Assembly (NCBI RefSeq): GCF_000018865.1
Contig: NC_010175.1
Span: 2,294,001 to 2,358,000, forward strand
Source: Chloroflexus aurantiacus J-10-fl
GTDB taxonomy: Bacteria > Chloroflexota > Chloroflexia > Chloroflexales > Chloroflexaceae
Length of the DNA stretch: 64,000 nt
Direction of reading: 5' to 3'
Below, one piece after another: positions 9,280-18,410 of this stretch; within the stretch, counting starts at the first letter, position 1, and each line of letters opens with the position of its first letter. Both the position numbers and the translations under genes were made by a program. The notes under the pieces are model-generated. The model did no database searches, had not been told where the DNA came from, and saw only the letters and a program-made list of their open reading frames with translations.

Positions 9280-9450
9280 CTGATGATACGGTAGTTCAGC
9301 AGCACATCAGAATATCACCACAGAGTCACAGAGAGCACAGAGGGGGACTGTGTCACTGTATCAGAACGGTTGTCTCATCATCTGCGGTTGACAATGCCCC
9401 ACATTTGACCCACCGAACCAGCGCTTCCATTCCGCAAACCAGCGGGGACA
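9280..9450 (+). repeat. Repeat unit C, copy 1, with CCACAGAG motif
   Basis: It shares TGATACGGT, GTTCAG, ATCACCACAGAG/ATCATCACAGAA, TGACAATGC and GAACCAGCGCT(T/C)CCATTCC with 11270-11430. A related CACAGAGGCAC motif in reverse orientation is at about 40725-40760. Similar CCACAGAG repeats are known from many bacterial genomes. Confidence 0.6.
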
Positions 9451-9460
9451 CTGCTTTCCA

Positions 9461-9618
9461 GGTCGGATTGACTGTGGCGCATAGCCTGGAGTGCGGTAGC
9501 CATGCCGCCGCGCCAGCCGTGCTCACGATCCGGCGCGTGGTACGCCTTTGACCCGGCTGGTCACGCGGATACAGGGTGTGCTCGTCACAATCATGGAGAC
9601 TGTCAGCCATCAATGAGA
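9461..9618 (+). repeat. Family A repeat, copy 3
   Basis: The core is GTGCGGTAGC, spacer, then GCCGCCGCGC at 9491-9513. It is followed by CAGCCGTGCTCACGATC, GACCCGGCTGGTCACGCG, GTGTGCTCGTCAC and AATGAGATAAC, all of which recur at 11114-11222. Confidence 0.7.
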
Positions 9619-9825
9619 TAACTGCTAGCGACTAAGATCTGATATGACCTGGCGATGAAGCGCGACTCCCTCGATGATCCCCTGGCGCAATGTGACCTGC
9701 TGCGAAAAGATGAAACAGTCCCTCTTCACAGGCATGTACTGCTCATATCTGTACGTGCCATTGTCGTAATGGAATACGTGTAAGATATGTCTGGTTCGCG
9801 CTTTTGATAACGATGAGGCCTTACA

Positions 9826-10881
9826 ATGTTCAAACGTTCCCGCAAAAGGCTTGTCGATGGTTATGTTACTCAATTGATCGTAGTTGCTCTTGTATCGCTC
9901 TGGTTCTACTTTTCCGCACTAACCATCTGGTGGCAAGTAACCATCGTTACCGGACTTGTTTCCCTCTTTATTCTGCTCTTTGCATGGTGGAACGATCACC
10001 GTCAACGCTCACTACGTCGCAAGCAATTGCTGGAATTATCTCCCGCTGAATTTGAAGAACGTGTTGCGCAGCTTTTACGCGATCTGGGATGGCAGCGCGT
10101 ACAGGTACGAGGGGGCAGTGGTGATCGCGGGGTAGATATTACTGCCGAACGGAATGGTCAACTCTATCTTATTCAATGTAAGCGATATACCAAACCGGTA
10201 AGACCAAATTATGTGCGTGACCTGGTCGGGGCGCTGCATATTCAACGGGCTAACCAGGCAATTCTTGTCACCACAAGCGGCTTTACCCGTCAGTGTTATC
10301 TGGAAGCCAAAAATCAACCTGTCCAGTTGTGGGATGGCCGCAAACTCTTGCGCTATATCGACATCGCAGAACACCGCGGAGCCGTTCGTTTACCTGTGTG
10401 GCAGCAGTGGCCTTTTTTAATCGGTACAACGCTATTGGGGGTGAGTCTGATGTTGGCCGGTGTAGCCATCCTTATGGGACCTGCCACACAGTCGGTTGTC
10501 ACCACCCAAATCAGTGATCAGCCGAACCAGGGTGTCCTCTTCGATGTGAACAGAACGGCCACAGCAGAGACCATCCCGGCCACGCCGACGGTTATGCGAC
10601 AGGATGTACAGCCAACCCGGCCGGTGCCCACTGTCCGTCCAACTGACCTGCCGGCTCTGGCGACTGTTTTCAATGGTGGTAATGTGCGATTAGCGCCAAA
10701 TCTACGCGGGACGGTGATCGACCAGATTCATGCCGGTGAGGCTGTCACCCTTCTCGGTCGCAGTCCTGATGGCGAGTGGTTGCGGATGATTAATCTACGC
10801 CAGACAGAAGGTTGGGTACACCGTTCACTGCTCACCATTGATCCGGTCGTTGAAGCGCAGTTGCCTATCGTTGAACCGTAG
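9826..10881 (+). CDS. Membrane-anchored Mrr-like endonuclease with C-terminal SH3b domain
   Basis: This 351-residue protein has two N-terminal membrane segments (about 14-50), then a restriction-endonuclease-like Mrr domain (about 68-175). The catalytic set is visible: Asp of GGSGDRGVDI and QCKRY of the D...QxK motif. A third membrane segment (FLIGTTLLGVSLMLAGVAI) follows, then a Thr/Pro-rich linker and an SH3b domain (VFNGGNVRLAPNLRG to WVHRSLL). The topology would put the nuclease in the cytoplasm and the SH3b outside. No methyltransferase is adjacent. Both sides carry the same repeat units. The domain calls are firm, but the role, for example cleavage of incoming or modified DNA at the membrane, is inference. 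Confidence 0.83.
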   Translation: MFKRSRKRLVDGYVTQLIVVALVSLWFYFSALTIWWQVTIVTGLVSLFILLFAWWNDHRQRSLRRKQLLELSPAEFEERVAQLLRDLGWQRVQVRGGSGDRGVDITAERNGQLYLIQCKRYTKPVRPNYVRDLVGALHIQRANQAILVTTSGFTRQCYLEAKNQPVQLWDGRKLLRYIDIAEHRGAVRLPVWQQWPFLIGTTLLGVSLMLAGVAILMGPATQSVVTTQISDQPNQGVLFDVNRTATAETIPATPTVMRQDVQPTRPVPTVRPTDLPALATVFNGGNVRLAPNLRGTVIDQIHAGEAVTLLGRSPDGEWLRMINLRQTEGWVHRSLLTIDPVVEAQLPIVEP

Positions 10882-11016
10882 ATTGCAATAGCAAATCCAG
10901 TTTATCTCTCAAGCTGTCGTACTACCAGACTGTCACCCAGGCCCATGAACGCTTGCCAATCACCAACGACAGCATATCCAGGTCCCGGCGCGCCGGTGTG
11001 GAAGAGAAGAGCGCTG

Positions 11017-11222
11017 GCGACCATCTATGGTGCCATCACTCGCTGGATTGGTTGCCTTGCCCGCTCATCATGCGCGTGTCGCGAAGTTTGGCGTGCGGCA
11101 GCCGTGCTGCCGCGCCAGCCGTGCTTGCGATCTGGCACGTGTCAGGTCGTTGACCCGGCTGGTCACGCGAATGCCGGGTGTGCTCGTCACGATCATGGAA
11201 TCGGTCGGCAATGAATGAGATA
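11017..11222 (+). repeat. Family A repeat, copy 4 (best-preserved forward copy)
   Basis: The unit runs from GCGACCATCT through GTTGCCTTGCCCGCTCATCA, the core GTGCGGCAGC-CGT-GCTGCCGC (11093-11113), then CACGTGTCAGG, TTGACCCGGCTGGTCACGCG and GTGCTCGTCACGATCATGGA to ATGAGATACC. Its reverse complement matches 30030-30215 along most of its length. Confidence 0.75.
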
Positions 11223-11269
11223 CCTTCTAGTAGATGTTTTTTTGAAACAGGTTCTAGTGTCCCTGATGG

Positions 11270-11430
11270 TAAAATCTGATACGGTTGTTCAGAGACACAC
11301 TATATCATCACAGAAGCACAGAGGGGTGCTGTATCAAATCTGGTGTCCTGAAGGTCTGAACGTGCGGTCTGACAATGCACCACTCCCAAGCGTGGATGTG
11401 CTGAACCAGCGCTCCCATTCCATGATGCAC
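11270..11430 (+). repeat. Repeat unit C, copy 2
   Basis: It aligns with 9280-9450 in the same orientation and again lies directly after a family A copy. Confidence 0.55.
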
Positions 11431-11736
11431 TGTATTATGATGAGGGGTCGCTCGCCGGGTTGGCCCCACCTGAGCTTCAGTGCCGTAAGGCGGGCTTTCA
11501 ACCTGCTGGCTCATCGCCCATCGTTTTCGTGGCATTGTGTCGCTTCATTTGACTCCCACTCACAGCGACAGGTATAATCTGCCGGGCTGCTTGAGTGATT
11601 GTATCAGTTGTTAACTCGCTTTTAAGCCACATATCAGCCATTCATCAGCCATTCGCTATGTAAGTCTCGCTACGGTAGCGGTTATGACATGTAGTAGTGA
11701 TTCGATGGTGAACACAGTGAGTGAGGGGGTTGTTGC

Positions 11737-13539
11737 ATGACACGACGGATCTTTGCTGTACTGGGCTTACTGGTGCTATCCGTTTCATTGCTGGCCTGGC
11801 CACGACCCGGTGCAGCGCAGGGCGGTGTGCCCGATACGTATCCGCCGTATCAGGCGCGCTATTTTCCCGAGACCGGCCATAGCGCGGTGAACTGGTTCCT
11901 GGAGACCTGGAAAAATACGCCAAATGCGCTGTTTGTGCTAGGGTATCCCATTTCGGAACCGTTTATCGAGGAGAGCTTTACCGAGCCGGGTAAGTTTTAC
12001 CGGGTGCAATATTTCGAGCGGGCTATTCTCGAAGAGCATCCTGAAAACTTCGGTCAGCAAAATAACCGGTACTATATCCTGGGCCGCTTGCTTGGTCGGC
12101 GGTTGGTTGAAGGCCGTGAGAATGAACCGCCGTTCCAACGGGTTGCCGATCCCGGTGACGGTACGTGGTTTGCCGAGACCGGCCACACCTTACGCGATAG
12201 CCCGGCACCGTTCCGCACGTTCTGGCTCAACAACGGTGGTCTTGAGGTCTTTGGTTATCCGCTCTCCGAGCAGTTCCAGGAGCGTAATCAGGCCACCGGT
12301 GAAATCTATTGGGTGCAGTACTTCGAGCGGCAGCGCATGGAGTGGCATCCCGATGAACCCGATCCCCGCTACCGCATTCTGCTCGGCTTGCTGGGCAATG
12401 AGTATCGCGATTTGCGACACCGCACAAATCCGGCATTTAACTACCGGCCACCCGATCAATCATTGCCGCGACAATTCATTTATGGCTTCAATGCACACCT
12501 CTACGGACAGGGGACAGCCTGGCAGGATCGCAACCGCGTCTTGCAAATGAGCCGTGATGCAGGTGTCTACTGGATTCGGCAACAGGTGCGCTGGATGGAT
12601 CTGCACGACCGTTCAGGTGCCATCTATTGGGCCGAACTTGACGACATTGTGGCCGATGCGAATCGTCAGGGGGTGAATCTGTTACTGAGCATTGTCGCTG
12701 CACCCAGCTGGGCGACGGCAAACGGTAGTAACGGTATGCCCAGGCGCGAAAACTTCAAGGATTTCGCCTACTTCGTCGGCGAAATGGCAAAGCGTTACAA
12801 AGGGCGAGTTCAGGCGTATCAGATCTGGAACGAGCAGAATCGGGCGTGCGAAAATGGCGGTGATTGTGCCCGCGATGGAGGGGTGGGTGGCCGGGTGGCC
12901 GATGCGAGCTACTACGTTGATCTGCTTGAGGTTGCGTACAAGGCGATCAAAGCCAACGACCCGATGGCCATCGTGGTGAGTGGTGCGCCAACCAGCACCG
13001 AGACGAATGATCCTAATATCGCGCTGAGCGATACATCGTATATGCGCTCGATGGCCTCTAACCCCAAGTTCCGGGCCAATGTCGATGCTATCGGTGTGCA
13101 TCCCGGTGGTCACTACAATCCGCCCGATACCCTCTGGCCTAACCGACCCGGTCCTGGCCCGCAGTGGCGTACAAGCCGTGAATTCTACTTCCGCCGGATC
13201 GAAGACATTCGTAACGTGCTGGTAGAAAATGGCCTGGGCGACAAGCAAATCTGGATTACCGAATTCGGCTGGGCAACCCGCAATAACACTCCTGGCTATG
13301 AGTACGGTAATTCGATCACCTTTGAACAGCAGGCCGAGTGGATTGTGCGTGCGTTCCAGATTGGGCGCCGCGAGTATGCACCGTGGGTGGGGGCCATGTT
13401 CCTCTGGAACCTGAACTTTGCCGTGCCGTGGCGTGCGCAGGGTAATGAGTTGCACGAACAGGCATCGTTTGGGGTGATTAATGGTGACTGGAGTCCCCGT
13501 CCGGCGTGGTTTGCCATCCAGGCAATGCCAAAAGATTAG
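11737..13539 (+). CDS. Secreted clan GH-A glycosidase with two FPETGH-type repeats
   Basis: This 600-residue exported protein has a signal peptide ending near AWPRPGAAQG. Two related domains of about 80 residues follow (FPETGHSAVNWF near 46; FAETGHTLRDSP near 147), each ending in a VQYFER...HPE/D block. The C-terminal 370 residues form a TIM-barrel glycosidase resembling GH39/GH5. The general acid/base is Glu366 in IWNEQN and the nucleophile is Glu509 in WITEFGWAT, so the enzyme should be active and retaining. The substrate cannot be read from sequence. The next gene is a paralogue of this catalytic domain. Cell-wall or extracellular polysaccharide processing is plausible but inferred. Confidence 0.83.
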   Translation: MTRRIFAVLGLLVLSVSLLAWPRPGAAQGGVPDTYPPYQARYFPETGHSAVNWFLETWKNTPNALFVLGYPISEPFIEESFTEPGKFYRVQYFERAILEEHPENFGQQNNRYYILGRLLGRRLVEGRENEPPFQRVADPGDGTWFAETGHTLRDSPAPFRTFWLNNGGLEVFGYPLSEQFQERNQATGEIYWVQYFERQRMEWHPDEPDPRYRILLGLLGNEYRDLRHRTNPAFNYRPPDQSLPRQFIYGFNAHLYGQGTAWQDRNRVLQMSRDAGVYWIRQQVRWMDLHDRSGAIYWAELDDIVADANRQGVNLLLSIVAAPSWATANGSNGMPRRENFKDFAYFVGEMAKRYKGRVQAYQIWNEQNRACENGGDCARDGGVGGRVADASYYVDLLEVAYKAIKANDPMAIVVSGAPTSTETNDPNIALSDTSYMRSMASNPKFRANVDAIGVHPGGHYNPPDTLWPNRPGPGPQWRTSREFYFRRIEDIRNVLVENGLGDKQIWITEFGWATRNNTPGYEYGNSITFEQQAEWIVRAFQIGRREYAPWVGAMFLWNLNFAVPWRAQGNELHEQASFGVINGDWSPRPAWFAIQAMPKD

Positions 13540-13609
13540 CGAAGAGCAGGTGAGCGGTATAACCCGCCGGGTTGTACCGCTCTACAACGTGTAAGAAGGA
13601 AGAATTCGT

Positions 13610-14959
13610 ATGACTCGGAGATGGAAGATGCATCGTATCCGGCGCTGGCCGGCTCTGATCCTTTGTTTGATGATTGTATCCGCGTTGTTGGCTGCTTGTG
13701 GTGGTGAGCCAACGACACCGCCGGTGAGCAATGTGCCAACGGCAGCAGTGGTGGCGACTCCTGATACTTCGACGCCACCCACAGCAGTACCGACGACTGC
13801 ACCGGTTGAGCCGACTGCGGTACCGGCTGAGCCAACCCCGGTACCGGCTGAGCCGACCCCTGTACCGATTAACCCTGATTATCTGGAGTTCGGTATTGTT
13901 GGTCACCTCTACTACACCGACCGCGACCGCGTCTTGCAACTGGCGAATAATGCCGGTTTTGACTGGTTCCGCCAGCAGGTAGTCTGGAAAGATATCGAAG
14001 ACCCGGTAAAGGGAATCTACGGTTGGGATGAGCTGGATCGCATCGTTGAGGCGGTTGATCGATCTGGGATCAAGTTACTGGTGAATGTGGTACGTTCACC
14101 GACCGCGTATAACGCGACCAATGGTTTGCCCGACGATCCTGAGACACTGGCCAATTTCCTGGAGCAGATGATACGCCGCTACGGTGATAAGATCCATGCC
14201 TATGAGATTTGGAATGAACCGAACCTGGCGGTTGAGAATGGTGGCGAGATTGTGCCGGAAGATGTCGGGCATTATGTTGAGATTCTGAAAGCAGCCTACA
14301 CGCGGATTAAGTCGCTCAAACCAGATGCAATCGTGCTGGCAGCCGCCTCTTCGTCAAGTGGTGTGACCAACCCGGCAATTGCGCTTTCTGACCAGGAATT
14401 CTACCGCCTGATGTATACCTACAACAACGGTGAAGTACGCAATTACTTCGATGTTCAGGCGGTCCATCCGGGTGGCGCGGCTAATCCGCCCGATACCCTC
14501 TGGCCCGACAATCCGAGCTACATTCCCGGTTGTCAACCGGCGCCTGATCGCTGCTGGAATGACCACGAGACGCACTATTTCCGGCATGTCGAGAATGTGC
14601 GGAAGTGGATGGAGCAGTATGGGATGGGCGACAAGGAAATCTGGATTACTGAATACGGCTGGGCAACGGCGAATAATACACCGGGGTACGAGTTTGGCAA
14701 CTACGTGACACCAGAGCAGCAGGCGGAATACATTCGCTCGGCGATGCTGCGGGTTTACGATAATTATCCGTTCGTTGGTAATATGTTCCTCTGGAATATC
14801 AATTTTGCCGTGCTCTGGGGTGAGCAGGGTAACCCGAACCACGAACAGGCGGCATTCGCCATTCTCAATCCCGACTGGAGTCCGCGGCTGTCGTATTTGC
14901 GGGCGCAGGATACGATTGCCCAGATCAAGATGTGGCAGGGGCGCTTTGTTGCGCCGTAA
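13610..14959 (+). CDS. Lipoprotein glycosidase, clan GH-A
   Basis: This 449-residue paralogue of the preceding protein lacks the two FPETGH repeats. It has a lipoprotein signal with Cys30 in SALLAACGG, then a Pro/Thr/Glu linker with near-perfect PTAVPAEPTPVPAEPTPVP repeats. The catalytic domain has Glu203 in IWNEPN and Glu348 in WITEYGWAT, the acid/base and nucleophile positions of clan GH-A. AAGGAAG precedes the ATG. The 70-base gap to the upstream gene suggests one transcript. It is probably anchored on the outer face of the membrane while its partner is released, which is inference. Confidence 0.83.
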   Translation: MTRRWKMHRIRRWPALILCLMIVSALLAACGGEPTTPPVSNVPTAAVVATPDTSTPPTAVPTTAPVEPTAVPAEPTPVPAEPTPVPINPDYLEFGIVGHLYYTDRDRVLQLANNAGFDWFRQQVVWKDIEDPVKGIYGWDELDRIVEAVDRSGIKLLVNVVRSPTAYNATNGLPDDPETLANFLEQMIRRYGDKIHAYEIWNEPNLAVENGGEIVPEDVGHYVEILKAAYTRIKSLKPDAIVLAAASSSSGVTNPAIALSDQEFYRLMYTYNNGEVRNYFDVQAVHPGGAANPPDTLWPDNPSYIPGCQPAPDRCWNDHETHYFRHVENVRKWMEQYGMGDKEIWITEYGWATANNTPGYEFGNYVTPEQQAEYIRSAMLRVYDNYPFVGNMFLWNINFAVLWGEQGNPNHEQAAFAILNPDWSPRLSYLRAQDTIAQIKMWQGRFVAP

Positions 14960-15003
14960 CGTGTCTGGAACGTAAGCACGCAGGGCTGTGTAGCCCGACA
15001 CCG

Positions 15004-15032
15004 GGAGGGGCAGGCTGTATGCCTGTCCCTCC
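15004..15032 (+). terminator. Hairpin after the glycosidase pair
   Basis: The arms GGAGGGGCAGGC and GCCTGTCCCTCC pair over 12 bases with one G-T around TGTAT. The tail TGATTATG is not U-rich, so it may be a weak terminator or a repeat. Confidence 0.45.
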
Positions 15033-15362
15033 TGATTATGTATGGCGTCAATTTGGTGTTTATTGACATAACGTAAACATCGTCTCTGCATCATGCTGTG
15101 ATGGGCGTGATCGTGGTGTGATTCTGCCGGGTGGTGCTAAGACAGAGACCGTACATCGAACTGAGACTGCGTATGTCTTCAGGTGGTCAGGTTGTATGTT
15201 GAATCAGAAGAGAACCTATGGGCATAGGCTGAAGCTCGTGCTCCATTCGGATGACAATTATTTGACAGCCTTTCATTGGTGTTCGGAATAAGACAGTCAT
15301 ATCTACTGAATATCATCCGTACAAATCTGTGCCATACGACACAAGGTTGTCGCGGAAGGTTG

Positions 15363-15371
15363 TGGTATACT
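15363..15371 (+). promoter_or_regulatory. Extended -10 promoter (TGG-TATACT) of potABCD
   Basis: TGG directly precedes TATACT, about 170 bases upstream of the potA start. No clear -35 is present. The long leader shows no structure I recognise. Confidence 0.5.
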
Positions 15372-15538
15372 ACCTCTCAAACACAAGCACAGTGTGATGC
15401 CAGCAGGCCACGATGCCGGTGAATGATCCTGGCAAATGGGGGTGAAGTGGTGCGATGTACGATGGGCTTTCACCAACCGTCGTACCGCAATTCGCGTTAC
15501 TCAGAACTGGGGTGCAACCAGTTGGCAGGAGTGTTCAG

Positions 15539-16636
15539 GTGAGCGACTCGATCGCAATTGAACTCCGTGACGTTGTCAAACGATTTGGCGATGTCGTGGC
15601 CGTCGATCACGTTAATCTGCAAATTCGTGACGGCGAATTTTTCTCTTTGTTAGGGCCAAGCGGTTGTGGCAAGACATCGAGTTTGCGAATGATCGCCGGG
15701 TTTGAATTGCCAACCGCCGGCAGTATCCTTATTCACGGTCGTGAAATGGGTATTACGCCACCACACCTGCGACCGGTGAATACGGTGTTTCAATCGTATG
15801 CCCTCTTTCCACACATGACCGTTGCGCAAAATGTTGCCTTTGGCCTCGAAATGCGCAAAACGCCGAAGGCCGAGATTGCCCATCGTGTTCGGGAAGCGCT
15901 TGAACTGGTGCGCCTGACCGGCCTGGAAGAACGGCGACCGCGCCAGCTTTCCGGTGGTCAACAACAGCGGGTTGCGCTGGCGCGTGCGCTCGTTAACCAT
16001 CCCGAAGTCCTGTTGCTCGATGAGCCACTCGGTGCGCTTGACCAAAAACTGCGCAAAGAGATGCAACTTGAGCTGAAGAGCCTTCAGGCGCGGGTGGGTA
16101 TTACCTTCGTGTTTGTGACCCACGATCAGGAAGAAGCCTTGACGATGTCGGATCGCATTGCGGTCATGAACAAGGGCAAGATTCTGCAAGTGGGAACACC
16201 AACTGAGATCTACGAGCGGCCAAATTGCCGTTTCGTTGCCGACTTTATCGGTGAGACCAACTTTATCGATGGCGTGGTGATCGGGCGTGATGGCAATTAC
16301 ACGGTGTTAGAGACGCCAGAGGGTTTACGCTTTCGTGGCCTGGCCTCTCGTCCATTGAGTGAAGGGACAGCGGTTACCTATTCGATCCGGCCCGAAAAAG
16401 TACGTTTACTGGCTGCCAATGGTGAGTTGCCGATAGATGGTCTGGCCGGTACGGTGATGAGTGTTAATTATATCGGTAGTGATACGCGAATTACGGTTCG
16501 CATTAACGAGCGCCGCACGATTGACATCTGGGAACAAAATACCCGCTCGACGCTTGACCGTGATGAATACTGGCAGCCGGGCGAAGCCGCCATCATTGTC
16601 TGTCCACCCGACAATGCATTGGTGCTCAGTGAATAG
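15539..16636 (+). CDS. potA: Spermidine/putrescine ABC transporter, ATP-binding protein
   Basis: This 365-residue ATPase drives polyamine import. Walker A (LLGPSGCGKTSSLRM), Q loop (VFQSYALFPHM), signature (LSGGQQQRVALARAL), Walker B (VLLLDEPLGALD) and the H loop (FVTHDQEEA) are intact. A TOBE-like C-terminal domain follows. I chose the GTG at 15539 (SDSIAIELRDVV) because AGGAG lies 7 bases upstream; an ATG at 15455 would add 28 residues unlike the family. It is followed within 10 bases by the two permease genes, then the binding protein, the usual potABCD order. Confidence 0.9.
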   Translation: MSDSIAIELRDVVKRFGDVVAVDHVNLQIRDGEFFSLLGPSGCGKTSSLRMIAGFELPTAGSILIHGREMGITPPHLRPVNTVFQSYALFPHMTVAQNVAFGLEMRKTPKAEIAHRVREALELVRLTGLEERRPRQLSGGQQQRVALARALVNHPEVLLLDEPLGALDQKLRKEMQLELKSLQARVGITFVFVTHDQEEALTMSDRIAVMNKGKILQVGTPTEIYERPNCRFVADFIGETNFIDGVVIGRDGNYTVLETPEGLRFRGLASRPLSEGTAVTYSIRPEKVRLLAANGELPIDGLAGTVMSVNYIGSDTRITVRINERRTIDIWEQNTRSTLDRDEYWQPGEAAIIVCPPDNALVLSE

Positions 16637-16645
16637 GAGGGCGCG

Positions 16646-17515
16646 ATGACCATGCTTCAACAGCAACAACAGCGTCGCGACCGTGTCCGGCTCTTGTTGC
16701 TGCTCTCTCCTGGTCTGCTCTGGCTCTTACTCTTCTTTGCGTTGCCGTTGGTCATTATTCTTGTCTACAGCTTTATGACCAACGATGCATTGGGACGGGT
16801 TGTCTATCAACCAACGCTCGATAACTACATTACGATCTTCACGCAGAGCCTGTACGTTAACGCCTACTGGCGCTCGATCTGGACCAGTGTCCTGACGACG
16901 GTGATTTGCCTGTTGATCGGCTATCCGCTGGCGCTCTTCATTGCCCGCAGTCCGCAACAATGGCGTATGCCGCTGCTGATGCTGATTCTGATTCCATTTT
17001 GGACCAACTTTCTGGTGCGTATCTATGCCTGGCAGATCATTCTGGCCAACAATGGGATTATCAACGGTTTCCTTGAAATCATCGGGGTCGGTCGGCTCCC
17101 TTTGCTCAACAACGAAGGCGCTACACTCCTTGGCCTGGTCTACGGTGAATTACCGTTTATGGTGTTGCCACTCTATGCCGCACTTGATCGTTTCGATTTC
17201 ACGCTGATGGAAGCCGCTGCCGATCTTGGCGCAAACAAGGTACAGGCTTTTCTGCGCGTGATGCTGCCAATGACGATGCCAGGGATCGTGGCCGGATCGG
17301 TGCTGGTCTTCATTCCAACCCTCGGTCAGTTCGTTGTCTCTGAACTCCTCGGCGGGGCAAAGGTTGACTACCTGGGTAATCTGATTCAGCGGCTCTTCCT
17401 GCGGGCAAATCCGATTAACTGGCCACTCGGCTCAGCAATGGCTGTGCTGATGATGATCGTGCTGCTGGTGCTGATTATGATGTACTTCCGCGCAACAACG
17501 GAGGAAGAGCGATGA
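16646..17515 (+). CDS. potB: Spermidine/putrescine ABC transporter permease PotB
   Basis: This 289-residue inner-membrane protein has about six membrane segments, beginning LLLLLSPGLLWLLLFFALPL. The cytoplasmic EAA loop that contacts the ATPase reads LMEAAADLGANKVQAFLRVM. It pairs with PotC to form the channel. AGGAGG lies just upstream. The next gene starts within its stop codon (ATGA). Confidence 0.9.
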   Translation: MTMLQQQQQRRDRVRLLLLLSPGLLWLLLFFALPLVIILVYSFMTNDALGRVVYQPTLDNYITIFTQSLYVNAYWRSIWTSVLTTVICLLIGYPLALFIARSPQQWRMPLLMLILIPFWTNFLVRIYAWQIILANNGIINGFLEIIGVGRLPLLNNEGATLLGLVYGELPFMVLPLYAALDRFDFTLMEAAADLGANKVQAFLRVMLPMTMPGIVAGSVLVFIPTLGQFVVSELLGGAKVDYLGNLIQRLFLRANPINWPLGSAMAVLMMIVLLVLIMMYFRATTEEER

Positions 17516-18378
17516 TCAAGACAGCACCCGCTTCAACCACGCTGACCCGCGCCCGTGGTGCGTTTGCTGAGGGGCGCCTGACGTGGAGCGGTGTGGGATT
17601 GACGATCTTCTCAATCCTGGTCTATCTGTTCCTGTATGCGCCGATTGTCATTCTGGTCATCTTTTCCTTTACCCGCGATGAGTTTGGTGTGCGTTGGACA
17701 GGCTTTACACTTGACTGGTATATCCGCCTGTTCAACAATCCACGTATGATGGGGGCCGCCTGGAATACGTTAGTCGTGGCCAGTGTGTCAACGGTTGTGT
17801 CAACGATCATCGGTACCTTGCTGGCGATGGCGATGGAGCGCTATCGGTTTCAGGGGCGGGGAGCGATGGAAGGGTTGATTTATCTCCCGATTGTGGTGCC
17901 CGAAATCGTGATGGCGGTCGCTCTGCTGGCGTTCTCGGCAATTGCCTTTGACCTGATCAAAATGGTGACCGGTGAGACGCTGCGGCGTAATCTCACCACG
18001 GTGACGATTGGCCACATCGCCTTCAGCATCTCGTTTGTCGTGGTTGTTGTGCGTACCAGCCTCAAAAATTTCGACCGTCGGCTCGAAGAAGCAGCAGCCG
18101 ATTTAGGGGCCGACAACTGGAACATTTTCTGGCGCATTACCTTTCCGCTGATCTTGCCCGGTATCGTGGGTGGTGCTTTGCTGGCCTTTACCCTCTCGCT
18201 CGACGACTTCATCATTTCGCTGTTCCTCTCCGGGCCGGGAACTTCCCTCCTACCGGTGGAAGTGTATAACCGTGTGCGACGAGCAGTGACGCCAGAAATT
18301 AACGCTATTTCTACCCTGATGCTGCTGTTGTCGATGGTGCTGGTCGCACTGTCGCAACTTTTGCAGCGACGACGATAG
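17512..18378 (+). CDS. potC: Spermidine/putrescine ABC transporter permease PotC
   Basis: This 288-residue permease has about six membrane segments and an EAA loop reading LEEAAADLGADNWNIFWRIT. The sequence LSLDDFIISLFLSGPG near the C-terminus is typical of PotC. It overlaps potB by four bases and ends 32 bases before potD, so the complex is made from one transcript. Confidence 0.9.
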   Translation: MIKTAPASTTLTRARGAFAEGRLTWSGVGLTIFSILVYLFLYAPIVILVIFSFTRDEFGVRWTGFTLDWYIRLFNNPRMMGAAWNTLVVASVSTVVSTIIGTLLAMAMERYRFQGRGAMEGLIYLPIVVPEIVMAVALLAFSAIAFDLIKMVTGETLRRNLTTVTIGHIAFSISFVVVVVRTSLKNFDRRLEEAAADLGADNWNIFWRITFPLILPGIVGGALLAFTLSLDDFIISLFLSGPGTSLLPVEVYNRVRRAVTPEINAISTLMLLLSMVLVALSQLLQRRR

Positions 18379-18410
18379 GTCTGGATACACAGTAGTGAGG
18401 GAGGTTGAGA

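Larger units (their letters stand above)
9121..9825. other. Repeat-rich intergenic region upstream of the Mrr-like gene
   Basis: It contains two family A repeat copies (9141-9275 and about 9461-9618), a C-type unit at about 9280-9450 with a CCACAGAG-rich motif, and about 200 bases without recognisable signals before the nuclease gene. An antisense open frame at 9625-9873 has no recognisable domain. Confidence 0.6.
10882..11736. other. Repeat-rich intergenic region between nuclease and glycosidase genes
   Basis: It contains family A copy 4 (11017-11222) followed by repeat unit C copy 2 (about 11270-11430), the same order as at 9141-9450. The final 250 bases show no repeat and no clear promoter beyond AT-rich stretches. 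No gene is supported. Confidence 0.6.
14960..15538. other. Intergenic region before the polyamine transporter operon
   Basis: It contains the hairpin at 15004-15032 near the left end and a promoter-like TATACT at 15366. The remainder has no gene or repeat that I can recognise. Confidence 0.5.

Noticed and set aside
9625-9873. An 82-codon open frame on the minus strand upstream of the Mrr-like gene
   Set aside because: It overlaps the start of a well-supported gene, has no ribosome binding site and no recognisable domain.
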